Positions 49,948 to 59,029 of a stretch of DNA of 64,000 nt are shown here, in pieces (position 1 is the stretch's first letter; the number at the start of each line of letters is the position of its first letter). The DNA is from Myxococcota bacterium (lineage in GTDB: Bacteria > Myxococcota > B64-G9). The notes under the pieces were generated by a model that was not told where the DNA came from, did not search any database, and saw only the letters and a list, made by a program, of their open reading frames with translations. The DNA lies in contig JAKLGA010000002.1 of the NCBI GenBank assembly GCA_022710975.1, positions 62,001 to 126,000 on the forward strand, read 5' to 3'. The position numbers and the translations under genes are program-made.

Positions 49948-50918
49948 AGGTGGTGGTGCTCTACACCCCGGCCCCGCCGGACGCGCCGCCCCAGGACCTG
50001 GACGGCCTGGTCCAGGCCGAGGCCGTGTCCGCCGCCCTGACCCGCCTGGGCCACCAGGTGGAGCGCATCCCCTTCGAGCTGGACCTAGCCGCCGCCAAGC
50101 GCGCCCTCCTGCAGGCCGCCCCGCAGGTGGTCTTCAACCTGGTCGAGGCGGTCTCGGGCCAGGACCGCTTGCTGCACCTGGCCCCCGCCCTGCTGGAGGC
50201 GATGGGCCTGCCCTTCTGCGGCTCGGGCCTGGTGGGCATGCTGTCGACCACCAACAAGGTGCTGGCCAAGCAGCGCCTGCGGGCCGAGGGGCTGCCGACT
50301 CCGGACTGGTGGGAGGCCTACGGGGCGCTCCAGCCGCTCCGGCCCGGCGACCGGGTCATGGTGAAGTCCGCCTGGGACCACGGCTCGGCGGGCCTGGACG
50401 AGCACTCCCTGGTGGACGTCACCGACCCGGAGGTGGTGGTGGCCCGCCTGCGCGAGCTCGCCTCCCGGCCCGGCCAGGTGTGGTTCGCCGAGCGCTTCGT
50501 CGACGGGCGCGAGTTCAACCTGTCGGTGCTGGGCGGCCCGGCTGGCCCGCGGGTGCTGCCGCCGGCCGAGATCCGTTTCGAGGGCTACGGCCCCGACAAG
50601 GCCAAGGTGGTCGGCTACCGCGCCAAGTGGGACACCGACTCCTTCGAGTACCAGCACACCGTGCGCTCCTTCGACTTCCCGGCGGCGGACGCCCCGCTGC
50701 TGGCCGAGCTCCAGGACCTGGCGCTGTCCACCTGGCGGCTGTTCGGGCTGCGCGGCTGGGTGCGGGTGGACTTCCGCGTGGATCCCCAGGGCCGACCCTG
50801 GATCCTGGAGACGAACGCCAACCCGTGCATCTCCCCCGACGCCGGCTTCGCCGCGGCCGCCGCCCAGGCCGACCTGGGCTACGACCAGGCCATCGCCAGC
50901 ATCCTGCAGGATCTCTAG
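49944..50918 (+). CDS. ATP-grasp ligase B (D-Ala-D-Ala ligase family)
   Basis: A 324-residue protein starting at GTG within the stop of the previous gene (GTGA, 49944-49947). N-terminal domain about 1-95 (with GLPFCGSG and STTNKVLAKQ as in Ddl-type ligases), ATP-grasp domain about 96-320 with VMVKSAWDHGSAGLD, VWFAERFVDGREFNLSV, and ETNANPCISPDAGF at the metal site. It is clearly related to, but distinct from, ligase A, so the two may act in sequence or as a heterodimer. The tryptophan-containing WDHGS loop is unusual and may mark a different acceptor substrate. Confidence 0.92.
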   Translation: MKVVVLYTPAPPDAPPQDLDGLVQAEAVSAALTRLGHQVERIPFELDLAAAKRALLQAAPQVVFNLVEAVSGQDRLLHLAPALLEAMGLPFCGSGLVGMLSTTNKVLAKQRLRAEGLPTPDWWEAYGALQPLRPGDRVMVKSAWDHGSAGLDEHSLVDVTDPEVVVARLRELASRPGQVWFAERFVDGREFNLSVLGGPAGPRVLPPAEIRFEGYGPDKAKVVGYRAKWDTDSFEYQHTVRSFDFPAADAPLLAELQDLALSTWRLFGLRGWVRVDFRVDPQGRPWILETNANPCISPDAGFAAAAAQADLGYDQAIASILQDL

Positions 50919-50949
50919 CGTCCCTGCCTCCCGCCGGGCTCGGGCCGGC

Positions 50950-50978
50950 TTGACCCGCCTGGCCTGGCGTGCTTTCCT
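50950..50978 (+). promoter_or_regulatory. Putative promoter of the hybrid histidine kinase gene
   Basis: TTGACC (50950-50955) and TTTCCT (50973-50978) with a 17-base spacer. Transcription from it would begin close to the ATG at 50991. Confidence 0.45.
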
Positions 50979-51011
50979 TGGCGCGTTGGAATGATCCTCC
51001 GGGAGGCGGGT

Positions 51012-52772
51012 GTGGGCCTGAACGCTAGGCCTGCGAGGGCGCCGGCCCCGGCGCCCGCGGCGGACTCCATCGAGCAGGCGCGCCTGGCGCGCGTGCTGCG
51101 CGGGGCGCTCAAGCCCCTGGTCGCCCTCGCCCTCCTCGGCAGCCTGATGATCTGGATCCCCGGCTTCACCCGGGTGCCCGGGCTGGGGACCGGCCTCGGC
51201 CTGGCCTTCCTCGGCCTGCTCCTGGGGACCGAGTGGCTCATCCGGCGGGACAGGGTGCGCCTGGCCGCCTTCCTCTTCCTGGTCCTGGTCCACGCCCTGT
51301 TCGGGCTGGCCTTCTTTTTGTTCGGCGCCCTCCAGGGTCCCTACGTGGCGGCCCTGGTCGCCCAGGTGTGCATCGCCGGCCTGGTCGGCGGCCGGCGCGC
51401 GGCCCTGCTGTCCTTCCTGCTGGGCGGGGCGGTCCTCGCCAGCGCCTACGTCCTGGCGGTGTCCGGCAGCAGCCTGCCGGATCTGTCGCCGAGCAACCCG
51501 CTCGCCAACATGCTGGTCACCTTCCTGTTGACCGGCCTGGTCGCCCACCTGCTCTGGGTCGCCTTCGAGCAGCTCGAGCTGGCCCGGAGGGAGCGGGAGG
51601 CCTACGAGCGCGAGCGCCGGGCGGCCCACCGGCTGGAGGCCCTTGGCCGGCTGGCCGGTGGCGTAGCCCACGACTTCAACAACCTGCTGACCGTGATCCT
51701 GGCCAACTCCGACCCGCACCAGCCCCCCGGAGAGACCCCCGCCGGGACCCTGAGTCGGCTGGAGGAGATCCAGGCGGCCGGTCAGCGCGCGGCCGGGCTC
51801 ACCCAGCAGCTCCTGGCCTTCGCCCGCAAGCAGGTGCTCGAGCCCCGGCCGCTCGAGCTGAACCGGCTCGTGTCCGGGCTGCGCCCCATGCTGGCGCGCC
51901 TGCTGCGCGAGAACATCGAGCTCCGCCTGGAGCTCGCGCCCGACCTCCCGGCGGTGCGCTCCGATCCCGCCCGCCTGGAGCAGGTGGTGGTCAACCTGGC
52001 GGTCAACGCCCAGGACGCCATGCCGCGCGGCGGACGCCTGACCCTGGAGACCTCCCGCGCGGTCCTCGACGAGGCCGCCTGCCACAAGCACCCCGGCTTG
52101 CGGGCCGGGGAGCACGTCCTGCTTTCGGTCAGCGACACGGGCACGGGCATGCCCGCCGAGATCCTCGAGCAGGTGTTCGAGCCGTTCTTCACCACCAAGG
52201 CCTCGCAAGGCGGCTCCGGCCTGGGCCTGGCCACGGTGCATGGGATCGTCACCCAGAGCGGCGGCGCGGTCCTGGTCTACAGCGAACCGGGCAAGGGCTC
52301 GACCTTCAAGGTTTACCTGCCGGCGCTCGCCGGCTCCGCGCCGGCCGCGGAGCCCGTGGCCTCCCCGCCCCGCCTCGCGGCCCACTCCGGTCTGGGGCAG
52401 GGCCGGGTGGCCCTGCTGGCGGACGACGATGCCGCGGTGCGGGCGGTGGCCGGCCGCATGCTCCAGGCGCTCGGCTTCCAGGTACTGCAGGCCGGCGACG
52501 GCCACGAGGCCCTGCGGCTGGAGGCGGCCCACGCCGGAGCCCTCGACGTGCTGGTGACCGACGTGGTCATGGTGCAGATGGATGGCCTGGCCCTGGTGGA
52601 GGCGCTCCTGGTGCGTCGGCCCGGGCTCAAGGTGCTCTTCATCTCGGGCTACTCCGAGGAGGCGGTCCAGGGCAATGGCCTGCTCAAGCCCGGAGCCCGC
52701 TTCCTGTCCAAGCCGTTCAGCGTGACCCAGCTCGAGGAGAGCCTGCGCGGGTTGCTGGGCGAGCGCGCCTGA
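51012..52772 (+). CDS. Hybrid membrane histidine kinase with C-terminal receiver
   Basis: I choose GTG 51012 because GGGAGG lies five bases upstream; ATG 50991 is in frame but has no good site. After a Pro/Ala-rich N-terminus come about six membrane helices (roughly residues 30-185), a short coiled linker, and an HATPase-type kinase core: H-box GGVAHDFNNLL with the phospho-accepting His at about 220, then N-box, DTGTGM, FEPFFTTK and GSGLGLATV. A receiver domain (about 460-580) carries DDDAAVR and the phospho-accepting Asp in LVTDVVM. The HDFNN-type H-box is common in NtrB-like and hybrid kinases. The membrane part is a sensor of unknown signal; there is no adjacent response-regulator gene. 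Confidence 0.93.
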   Translation: MGLNARPARAPAPAPAADSIEQARLARVLRGALKPLVALALLGSLMIWIPGFTRVPGLGTGLGLAFLGLLLGTEWLIRRDRVRLAAFLFLVLVHALFGLAFFLFGALQGPYVAALVAQVCIAGLVGGRRAALLSFLLGGAVLASAYVLAVSGSSLPDLSPSNPLANMLVTFLLTGLVAHLLWVAFEQLELARREREAYERERRAAHRLEALGRLAGGVAHDFNNLLTVILANSDPHQPPGETPAGTLSRLEEIQAAGQRAAGLTQQLLAFARKQVLEPRPLELNRLVSGLRPMLARLLRENIELRLELAPDLPAVRSDPARLEQVVVNLAVNAQDAMPRGGRLTLETSRAVLDEAACHKHPGLRAGEHVLLSVSDTGTGMPAEILEQVFEPFFTTKASQGGSGLGLATVHGIVTQSGGAVLVYSEPGKGSTFKVYLPALAGSAPAAEPVASPPRLAAHSGLGQGRVALLADDDAAVRAVAGRMLQALGFQVLQAGDGHEALRLEAAHAGALDVLVTDVVMVQMDGLALVEALLVRRPGLKVLFISGYSEEAVQGNGLLKPGARFLSKPFSVTQLEESLRGLLGERA

Positions 52773-52809
52773 GGCCTGGCCTGTCGGTGCCCGGGCGTAC
52801 CCTGGGCGC

Positions 52810-53751
52810 ATGGGCTACCCGCCTCCTTCCCCGCCGGCCACGCACCTCCGCGCCCCGATCCGCGTGCTGGCCCTGGGGGACACCCACCTGGGCTTCGACA
52901 GCCCCCGGCGTCCGCGCGCCGACCGGCCCCGCCGGGGACCGGCGTTCTTCGAGGCCTACCTGCGCGCGCTGGCGCCGGCCTTCGCCGGTCAGGTCGATGT
53001 GGTCATCCACCTGGGCGACCTGCTGTACCGCAGCCGGGTGCCGGCTGGCCTGCAGGGCCAGGCGCTCGCCCCCCTGCTCGCGCTCGCCCGGGCAGGCCTG
53101 CCCGTCTGCCTGGTGCCAGGCAACCACGAGCGCTCGGCCCTCCCCTACCCGCTGCTGGACCGGCACCCCGACCTGCACGTCCTGGCGAGGCCGGCCTGCG
53201 TGCGCCTCGCGGTGCGCGGACTCCGCCTGATCGTGGGGGGGTTCCCCTTCCAGCGCGAGGGGATCCGGCCGCGCTTCCGCGCCCTTGTCGCGGCCACCGG
53301 CCTGCTCGACACGCAGGCCGACATCCGCCTGCTGTGTTTCCACGAGGCGGTCGAAGGGGCGCGGGTCCAGGGCTTCACCTTCCCGGCCACACGCCGGGAC
53401 GTGGTTCCTGGCCAGGCGCTCCCAGCGGGTGTGGCGGCCGTGCTCTCGGGGCACATCCACCGCCACCAGCGGCTCACCCGAGACCTGGCCGGCCGGCATC
53501 TGCCTGCGCCGGTGCTCTACCCGGGCTCGACCGAGCGCACCTCCCCGGCCGAGCGGGACGAGGCCAAGGGCTGCCTGCACCTCGCGCTGGGCGCCGGCCC
53601 CACGCCGGCCGGGCGCCTGCTCGCCTGGCGCTTCCGCACCCTGTCCGCGCCGGTTGCCGCGCAGGGTCCCCCTCGGGTACTCTCGGGCCATCCACCCGCG
53701 TGGGAGGAGGCCCCAGTTGAGCGAGCCCCCGGCCGTGCGCGCGAGCCCTGA
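52810..53751 (+). CDS. Calcineurin-like metallophosphoesterase (SbcD/Mre11-like)
   Basis: A 313-residue protein with the five metallophosphoesterase motifs in order: GDTHLG (about 24-29), GDLLY (about 70-74), GNHE (about 105-108), a histidine in CFHEAVEG, and GHIHRH (about 215-220). The GDTHLG/GHIH pattern and spacing resemble SbcD- and YhaO-type DNA nucleases, but no SbcC-like ATPase gene is adjacent and the SbcC-binding C-terminal domain is not obvious. It may act on nucleic acid or a small phosphodiester. Its end overlaps the GH13 gene by 35 bases. Confidence 0.88.
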   Translation: MGYPPPSPPATHLRAPIRVLALGDTHLGFDSPRRPRADRPRRGPAFFEAYLRALAPAFAGQVDVVIHLGDLLYRSRVPAGLQGQALAPLLALARAGLPVCLVPGNHERSALPYPLLDRHPDLHVLARPACVRLAVRGLRLIVGGFPFQREGIRPRFRALVAATGLLDTQADIRLLCFHEAVEGARVQGFTFPATRRDVVPGQALPAGVAAVLSGHIHRHQRLTRDLAGRHLPAPVLYPGSTERTSPAERDEAKGCLHLALGAGPTPAGRLLAWRFRTLSAPVAAQGPPRVLSGHPPAWEEAPVERAPGRAREP

Positions 53752-55597
53752 GCCGGGTACCACACCCGCCTGGCTGGAGTTCGTCCACCACGACGGCTCA
53801 CCGGACTTCCTGGACGATGCCTGCCCCCCGCTCGGCGCCGAGGTGCGGCTGCGGTTGCACACGCCGCCCGGGGCCCCGGTCCGCCAGGTCTGGCTGCGCC
53901 GGGCGCCAGACGGCGAGCAGACCCTCGAGCCGCTGTGCCCCGTGGGCGGCAGCGGACCTGGCCAGCTCTGGGAGATCCGGCTGTGCGTGCGTGAGCCGCT
54001 GGTCCACTACCGGTTCGCCCTGGAGTCCTCCGCGGGCACCGCCTGGCTCACGGCGGCCGGCCCGAGCCTGGCCGAGCCCCTGGACTTCTTCGACTTCCGC
54101 CTGGTGGCCGGCTACCGCGGCCCGGCCTGGCTCCGGGAGGCGGTCTTCTACCAGATCTTTCCGGATCGCTTCGCGCCCGGCCTGGCGCCGGGAGCGCGCC
54201 CGGACGACGGCCGCAGGGTGCTCCCCTGGGGCGCGCGGCCTGAGCCCAGCCTGCCTTTCCCCGAGGTGTTCTACGGAGGCGATCTTGAGGGGGTGCGCCG
54301 CCACCTGGACCACGTCCAGGCGCTGGGGGCGGAGGCCCTGTACCTGAACCCGGTGTTCGCCGCGCCCTCGAACCACCGCTACGACACCTCCGACTACGGC
54401 CGGGTAGACTCCATGCTGGGCGGGGACGCGGCCCTGCAGGCCCTGGCGGCCGCGCTGCGGCGCCGCGGCATGCGCTACCTGCTGGACATCGCGCCCAACC
54501 ACTGCGGGCGCAGCCACCCCTGGTTCGAGGCCGCGCAGGCCGACGCCTCCTGCCCGGAGGCGGCCTTCTTCCGCTTCCAGCGCCACCCGGAGGAGTACGC
54601 CTGCTGGCTCGGGGTCAAGACCCTCCCCAAGCTGAACTACGGCAGCGCCGAGCTCCGCCGGCGGATGTTCGAGGCCGAGGACGCGGTCTTCCGCCGCTGG
54701 CTCCGGCCGCCCTATGGCGCGGACGGCTGGCGCGTGGACGTGGCCAACATGCTGGGCCGGCTGGGGCCGGAGCAGCTCGGACCCGAGATCGCCCGGGCCA
54801 TCCGGGCCGCGGTCAAGGCCACCCGCCCGGAGGCCTACCTGCTGGCGGAGCATTGGTTCGACGCCAGCGCGCACCTGCAGGGCGACCAGTACGACGGCGC
54901 CATGAACTACGCCGGCTTCCTCCACCCGCTGGTGTGGTGGCTCACCGGCCACGATCTGGCCGCCTGGGGGCAGCCCACGCGGGTGCGCTCGGCCGCGCCC
55001 TGGCCCACCGCCGCGCTGCTGGCCACCTGGCGCCAGCGGCTCGGGGTGCTGCCCTGGGCGCTGGCCTGCCAGCAGCTCAACCTGCTCTCCTCGCACGACA
55101 CTCCCCGCATCCGCAGCCGGCTGGGCGGCGAGCGCGCCCTGCTCGAGCTGGCGGTGGCGGTGCAGCTCTGCTTCCCCGGCGTCCCGTGCGTCTACTACGG
55201 CGACGAGCTCGGCCTGGCCGACGATCCGCAGCTCGGCTCGCGCGGCTGCATGCCCTGGGAGACCGCCACCTGGGACCAGGCCCTGCTCGACCTCCACCGG
55301 CGGCTGCTGGCGCTCAGGCGCTCGAGCCGCGCGCTGCAGGCCGGCTCCTTCCGTTTCGCGGGCGCCGGCCCGGACCACTTCGCCTGCCTGCGCACCTGCG
55401 GGGCCGAGCGCGTGCTGGTGCTCGCCCAGCGCAGCCCGCGTCCCCTGCTGGCGCCCGCGCTGCCGGCCGCCCAGGTCGGCTTGCCGGACGGCCTCGAGCT
55501 CGAGGACGTCCTCACGGGCGGACGGAGCCGCGTGGCGGACGGCCTGCTACGGCTGCCCGACCAGCCCCGCGGGGCGAGCGTCTGGCGCGCTCACTGA
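53717..55597 (+). CDS. GH13 alpha-glucosidase / neopullulanase-like enzyme
   Basis: A 626-residue protein starting at TTG with GGGAGGAGG seven bases upstream. An N-terminal beta domain (about 15-130) resembles CBM34. The catalytic barrel begins with VFYQIFPDRFA. Catalytic residues are D341 (nucleophile, DGWRVDVAN), E378 (acid/base, LLAEHW) and D461 (SSHDTPR); an upstream DIAPNHCG supplies region I. The VFYQIFPDRF signature and CBM34 fit neopullulanase, cyclomaltodextrinase or MalZ-type enzymes acting on maltodextrin or pullulan. No signal peptide is present, so it works in the cytoplasm, possibly on glycogen or imported maltodextrin. It ends seven bases into the convergent neighbour. Confidence 0.95.
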   Translation: MSEPPAVRASPEPGTTPAWLEFVHHDGSPDFLDDACPPLGAEVRLRLHTPPGAPVRQVWLRRAPDGEQTLEPLCPVGGSGPGQLWEIRLCVREPLVHYRFALESSAGTAWLTAAGPSLAEPLDFFDFRLVAGYRGPAWLREAVFYQIFPDRFAPGLAPGARPDDGRRVLPWGARPEPSLPFPEVFYGGDLEGVRRHLDHVQALGAEALYLNPVFAAPSNHRYDTSDYGRVDSMLGGDAALQALAAALRRRGMRYLLDIAPNHCGRSHPWFEAAQADASCPEAAFFRFQRHPEEYACWLGVKTLPKLNYGSAELRRRMFEAEDAVFRRWLRPPYGADGWRVDVANMLGRLGPEQLGPEIARAIRAAVKATRPEAYLLAEHWFDASAHLQGDQYDGAMNYAGFLHPLVWWLTGHDLAAWGQPTRVRSAAPWPTAALLATWRQRLGVLPWALACQQLNLLSSHDTPRIRSRLGGERALLELAVAVQLCFPGVPCVYYGDELGLADDPQLGSRGCMPWETATWDQALLDLHRRLLALRRSSRALQAGSFRFAGAGPDHFACLRTCGAERVLVLAQRSPRPLLAPALPAAQVGLPDGLELEDVLTGGRSRVADGLLRLPDQPRGASVWRAH

Positions 55598-57750
55598 TAC
55601 ACGATGTAGTTGGTCGACTCGAGGGACCCGGGGAAGAACTCGAGCATGGCGTCCGAGCCCTCGAACAGGGCGTACACGCGGTCGTCCACGCGCGCGCCGG
55701 GCTCCGCGGCCGTGTCGTCGACGTCCAGGCTGATCAGCCGCCCGCCGAAACCCATGGAGACGGTGGGGGTGAACACCCCGGGCAGGTAGCCCGAGTCGGT
55801 GCCGAACCCGAAGGTCGAGCCGCGCGGGATGGAGCGCGGGAGCCCGTCCTCGTCCGGGCCGGGCTCGTAGATGGTGAACGCGATGCGGCCGTTGTCGTAG
55901 CTCGGCGGATCCGGGGGGATGGCCTGGTAGGGGCTGAGCGCCGCCCGCCCCACCAGCCCGTCCAGGGAGGACCACACCGTCCAGCCCGTGGCCGGACGCA
56001 GCTCGTACAGCACGGCCTCGGGCCAGCACAGGCCCGGATCCATGCCCTCGACGGCCTGCAACGTCAGGTACCCGGGCTCGACCACCAGCACCTTGAAGAA
56101 GGCCCTGGCCTGGCCAGTGTCCTCGGCGCCGGTGCCCGGCGAGCAGGAGGGGTGCACGCCCCCGGAGCCATCGGCGGCCTCGCGCGGCTGGCTGGTGACC
56201 ACCAGGAGGTCGTCCACCAGCGCGCCCAGGCGCTGGAAGTCCACCACCGCCCGCTCGTCCCGGAAGCGCCAGCCCTCGAAGCGCCCGCTCTGCGTCTGAC
56301 CCGTGCCGGGCAGGTTGCCCTGCCAGCGCAGGACCCAGTCCTCGCTGCGCGTCAGGCCGGTCTGCACCCACACGCCGTGGTAGATGGGGTCGAGCTCCGT
56401 GACGCCGTCGTAGGTGCGGTTGAAGTCCGCCAGGACCGGGTGCTCGCAGTCCGCCCTCGCCGCGCACTCCGCCACCACCTCGGTCTCCAGCGTCACGCCG
56501 CTGGAGGTGTACCCGGGGATGGACGCGGACGCCCCCACGAAGGGCGTGCGGTCGATCGGCCGGTGGTTCTCGGCGTCCAGGATGTACACGTTGCCGTTCA
56601 GATCAGTGAGGTAGGCCAGCGTGGTGACCACGTGCTCCTCGCCGCCCTGCGCCTCGAGCTCCTCGGCCGTCAGCATCTCCGTGGTCCACTCGCGCGCCTG
56701 GGCCGACTCGTCGGACACCAGGTACGGCACGCCCACCACGAAGGTCAGATCGCGCGGGATGCCCGGCAGGCGGATGCCCTCCGGGCTGCTGTCGGGGTCC
56801 GTGGCCGTCTCGCGGTTCGTGCCGGGCGGCACCACCGCGCCCACGGCGGGGTCGACCAGCACGATCAGCGGCTCGTCCGTGCGAACCACGTACAGGCGCG
56901 AGCCGTCCGGGGTCAGCGCCAGGCGCCTGGAGGGACCGCCGGTGAGCACCCGCGTGACCGCGCCGCTGGCGGTGTCCACCCGGGCCACGCTGTCCGCGTC
57001 CTCGTCGGCCACCCACAGCACGCCCCCGCCGGTCGACAGGGCCAGGCCCGAGGGCATGCCGCCCACGTCCACCGTCCGCACCTGCTCGAGCCGCTGGGGC
57101 CAGCCGGCGACCTCCTCGGGGTAGTGGAAGCGGAGCTCGGCCACCTGCCCCGCGCCGGCCAGGCTCACCCAGACCGACAGCGGCGCGCCCCGGTCCCAGG
57201 TCTGTCCCGCGGCCGGGGTCTGGGCCACCACCATCTCCGGCAGGCCGCCCGCCTCCTCCCCCAGCCCGACCCGGCTCACCCCGGCCCGGCAGCGATCGCT
57301 GTCGGGGTGCAGGGAGGCGGCGCAGGTGGAGGTGTTCATGTCCGTGTCCACCTCGACCAGCCGCCCGGGCCGGAGGTCGACCAGCGACACGTCCTCGGAC
57401 AGGCTGTTGACCACGAAGGCCCACTCGCCGTGGGGGTCCAGGGCCAGGCTGCGCGGCCGCTCGCCCACGGGGATGGCGAAGGGGAACAGCGGGTTGTCGG
57501 CCAGGAAGAAGGCCCGCTTCTCCACGTCGAACACCCGCAGCTCGTCGCTCTGGCTGTTGGCCATCAGCAGCAGGTGGTGGAGCGGGTCGCACTCGGGCTC
57601 GCCCAGGGGACAGCCGGTGAAGACCTGGAGGTCGGCCGGGGTGGTGAGGCGGCCGGACAGGGTCGGCTTGGCCTCCTCGCAGCCCGCGCCTCCCAGCGCG
57701 GCCAGCGGGCCGGCGGCGAGCCACGCCAGGGTCAGGATGCGTGCCTTCAT
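55591..57750 (-). CDS. Lipoprotein with YVTN-type beta-propeller
   Basis: A 719-residue product. The signal peptide ends GGAGC (lipobox, Cys24). Residues about 65-400 contain propeller strands with VFDVEKRAFFL, LALDPHGEWAFVVN, VARVDTASGAVTRVL and LALTPDGSRLYVV, the YVTN/lactonase-like pattern; the rest (about 400-719) is a beta-rich domain with paired Cys that I do not recognise. It starts in the stop of the neighbouring lipoprotein gene (TGATG), so both propellers are made together; they are likely two components of one surface structure. Confidence 0.88.
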   Translation of the reverse strand: MKARILTLAWLAAGPLAALGGAGCEEAKPTLSGRLTTPADLQVFTGCPLGEPECDPLHHLLLMANSQSDELRVFDVEKRAFFLADNPLFPFAIPVGERPRSLALDPHGEWAFVVNSLSEDVSLVDLRPGRLVEVDTDMNTSTCAASLHPDSDRCRAGVSRVGLGEEAGGLPEMVVAQTPAAGQTWDRGAPLSVWVSLAGAGQVAELRFHYPEEVAGWPQRLEQVRTVDVGGMPSGLALSTGGGVLWVADEDADSVARVDTASGAVTRVLTGGPSRRLALTPDGSRLYVVRTDEPLIVLVDPAVGAVVPPGTNRETATDPDSSPEGIRLPGIPRDLTFVVGVPYLVSDESAQAREWTTEMLTAEELEAQGGEEHVVTTLAYLTDLNGNVYILDAENHRPIDRTPFVGASASIPGYTSSGVTLETEVVAECAARADCEHPVLADFNRTYDGVTELDPIYHGVWVQTGLTRSEDWVLRWQGNLPGTGQTQSGRFEGWRFRDERAVVDFQRLGALVDDLLVVTSQPREAADGSGGVHPSCSPGTGAEDTGQARAFFKVLVVEPGYLTLQAVEGMDPGLCWPEAVLYELRPATGWTVWSSLDGLVGRAALSPYQAIPPDPPSYDNGRIAFTIYEPGPDEDGLPRSIPRGSTFGFGTDSGYLPGVFTPTVSMGFGGRLISLDVDDTAAEPGARVDDRVYALFEGSDAMLEFFPGSLESTNYIVYQ

Positions 57751-58997
57751 CAGCGCTGCTCCTCGGTGGGCCGGCCCACGCGCGCCAGGACGTCCATGAA
57801 GCCGCCGCTGGCCGGGTCCGCGTCCAGCACGATCACCTGGTTGTCGTCGAAGCAGGTCAGCAGCGCCCAGGCGCCTCCCCCCGGCGGGTCGTAGAAGCCG
57901 ATGTCGAAGGGTCCCTTGCAGACGCCCTCGCGGAAGCCCAGCATGCGCCGGGAGCTGCCGTCGATGGCGTACACCGCGTCGTCCATCGAGCCGGTGACCA
58001 GCAGCAGATCCCCGTGCGCGCGGACCCGCGACGGGTTGCCGCCGACCACGAGCGCGTCCAGGTAGGCGTTGCGCGGCTGCCCGACCTCGTCCAGGCTGGT
58101 GTCCAGGATCGCCAGTACGTCCGGGTTGCGCATCACCAGCCCCGCCCGCTCGCCGCCCTGGAAGAAGGTCAGGGAGCGCGTCTCGTTCCCCAGGAGCTGA
58201 CGGAAGAAGTCGGTGCGCGCGAGGCCCGCGGCCGCGCCCAGCGCGGGGTCGAGCATCAGCAACGGGTTGCTGTACGTCATCGGGTAGCGCACGGTCACGT
58301 ACACCAGCCCCGACGCGGCCGAGTACGCCAGGTCGTTGTAACCCGTCTCCGGCGTCTCGAAGGAGAAGGCCTCCTGGTTGAGTCCGTTGGACGCCTTGGG
58401 CAGGTCGTAGCCGAGCAGGTTGTCCCCGCGCAGGGCGCCCACCACCAGGGTGCGGCTCTCCTCCCCCTCCACCAGCAACAGGCTGAAGGGGTCGGGCTCA
58501 AGCAGGGTGATAAGGTGCCGGACGCCCTCGCAGCGAGGGAAGTCCCGCTCCGGACGCCTGCCGTCGGGCCAGCAGTTCAGCACCAGCCCGCCCCCGGCCG
58601 GATCCACGCTCACCTCCAGGAGCACGACCTGGTTGGACTCGCGCACGGCGACCGCGGCCACCGAGCCATCCTCGCTGAGCACCACCGAGCCGGCGAAGTT
58701 GTCCAGCCGCACGGCCTGGTCGTCCAGGATGAAGCGCGTGAAGTAGGGGTCGTCGGGATCCGGGCTGGCGAGGTCGGCCTGGGACAGCCCCAGGAGGTCG
58801 ATCACCCGCAGTGAACCGCCCGCGAAGGCCAGGTCGAAGTTCGAGCAGGACACCAGGGCGAAGCCCGCCGGGTGCACGGCCAGTCCCACGGGGTACTGGA
58901 AACCGCCCAGGGGGATCGGCACGCCCGCGCGCTCCTCCGCGCAGCCGGACAGGCCCGCCAGGGCGAGGAACAGCACGATCGACGACTTGAAGCGCAC
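57750..58997 (-). CDS. Lipoprotein with beta-propeller-like repeats
   Basis: A 415-residue product. I choose GTG 58997 because it gives a textbook lipoprotein signal (MRFKSSIVL-type, ending LSGC); ATG 59024 adds nine polar residues. The mature part has strands such as PVGLAVHPAGFALVS, GSVAAVAVRESNQVVLLEV and LLLVTGSMDDAVYAID typical of YVTN/PQQ-like propellers, with several Cys. It lies in front of the 719-residue propeller lipoprotein gene (one-base overlap) and 32 bases after the end of the PPDK gene. The partner is unknown. Confidence 0.86.
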   Translation of the reverse strand: MRFKSSIVLFLALAGLSGCAEERAGVPIPLGGFQYPVGLAVHPAGFALVSCSNFDLAFAGGSLRVIDLLGLSQADLASPDPDDPYFTRFILDDQAVRLDNFAGSVVLSEDGSVAAVAVRESNQVVLLEVSVDPAGGGLVLNCWPDGRRPERDFPRCEGVRHLITLLEPDPFSLLLVEGEESRTLVVGALRGDNLLGYDLPKASNGLNQEAFSFETPETGYNDLAYSAASGLVYVTVRYPMTYSNPLLMLDPALGAAAGLARTDFFRQLLGNETRSLTFFQGGERAGLVMRNPDVLAILDTSLDEVGQPRNAYLDALVVGGNPSRVRAHGDLLLVTGSMDDAVYAIDGSSRRMLGFREGVCKGPFDIGFYDPPGGGAWALLTCFDDNQVIVLDADPASGGFMDVLARVGRPTEEQR

Positions 58998-59029
58998 GCT
59001 CGACCCACCTTCCCGACGATTCATCCGTC

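Noticed and set aside
48949-50918. The two ATP-grasp genes as cell-wall ddl
   Set aside because: They are paired, linked to KamA, and their metal-site motifs (ELNPLAGINP, ETNANPCISP) differ from the usual EVNTLPGMT-like form, with no mur or fts neighbours.
52810-53751. sbcD as a gene symbol
   Set aside because: The phosphoesterase motifs fit, but there is no sbcC neighbour and no clear SbcC-binding domain.
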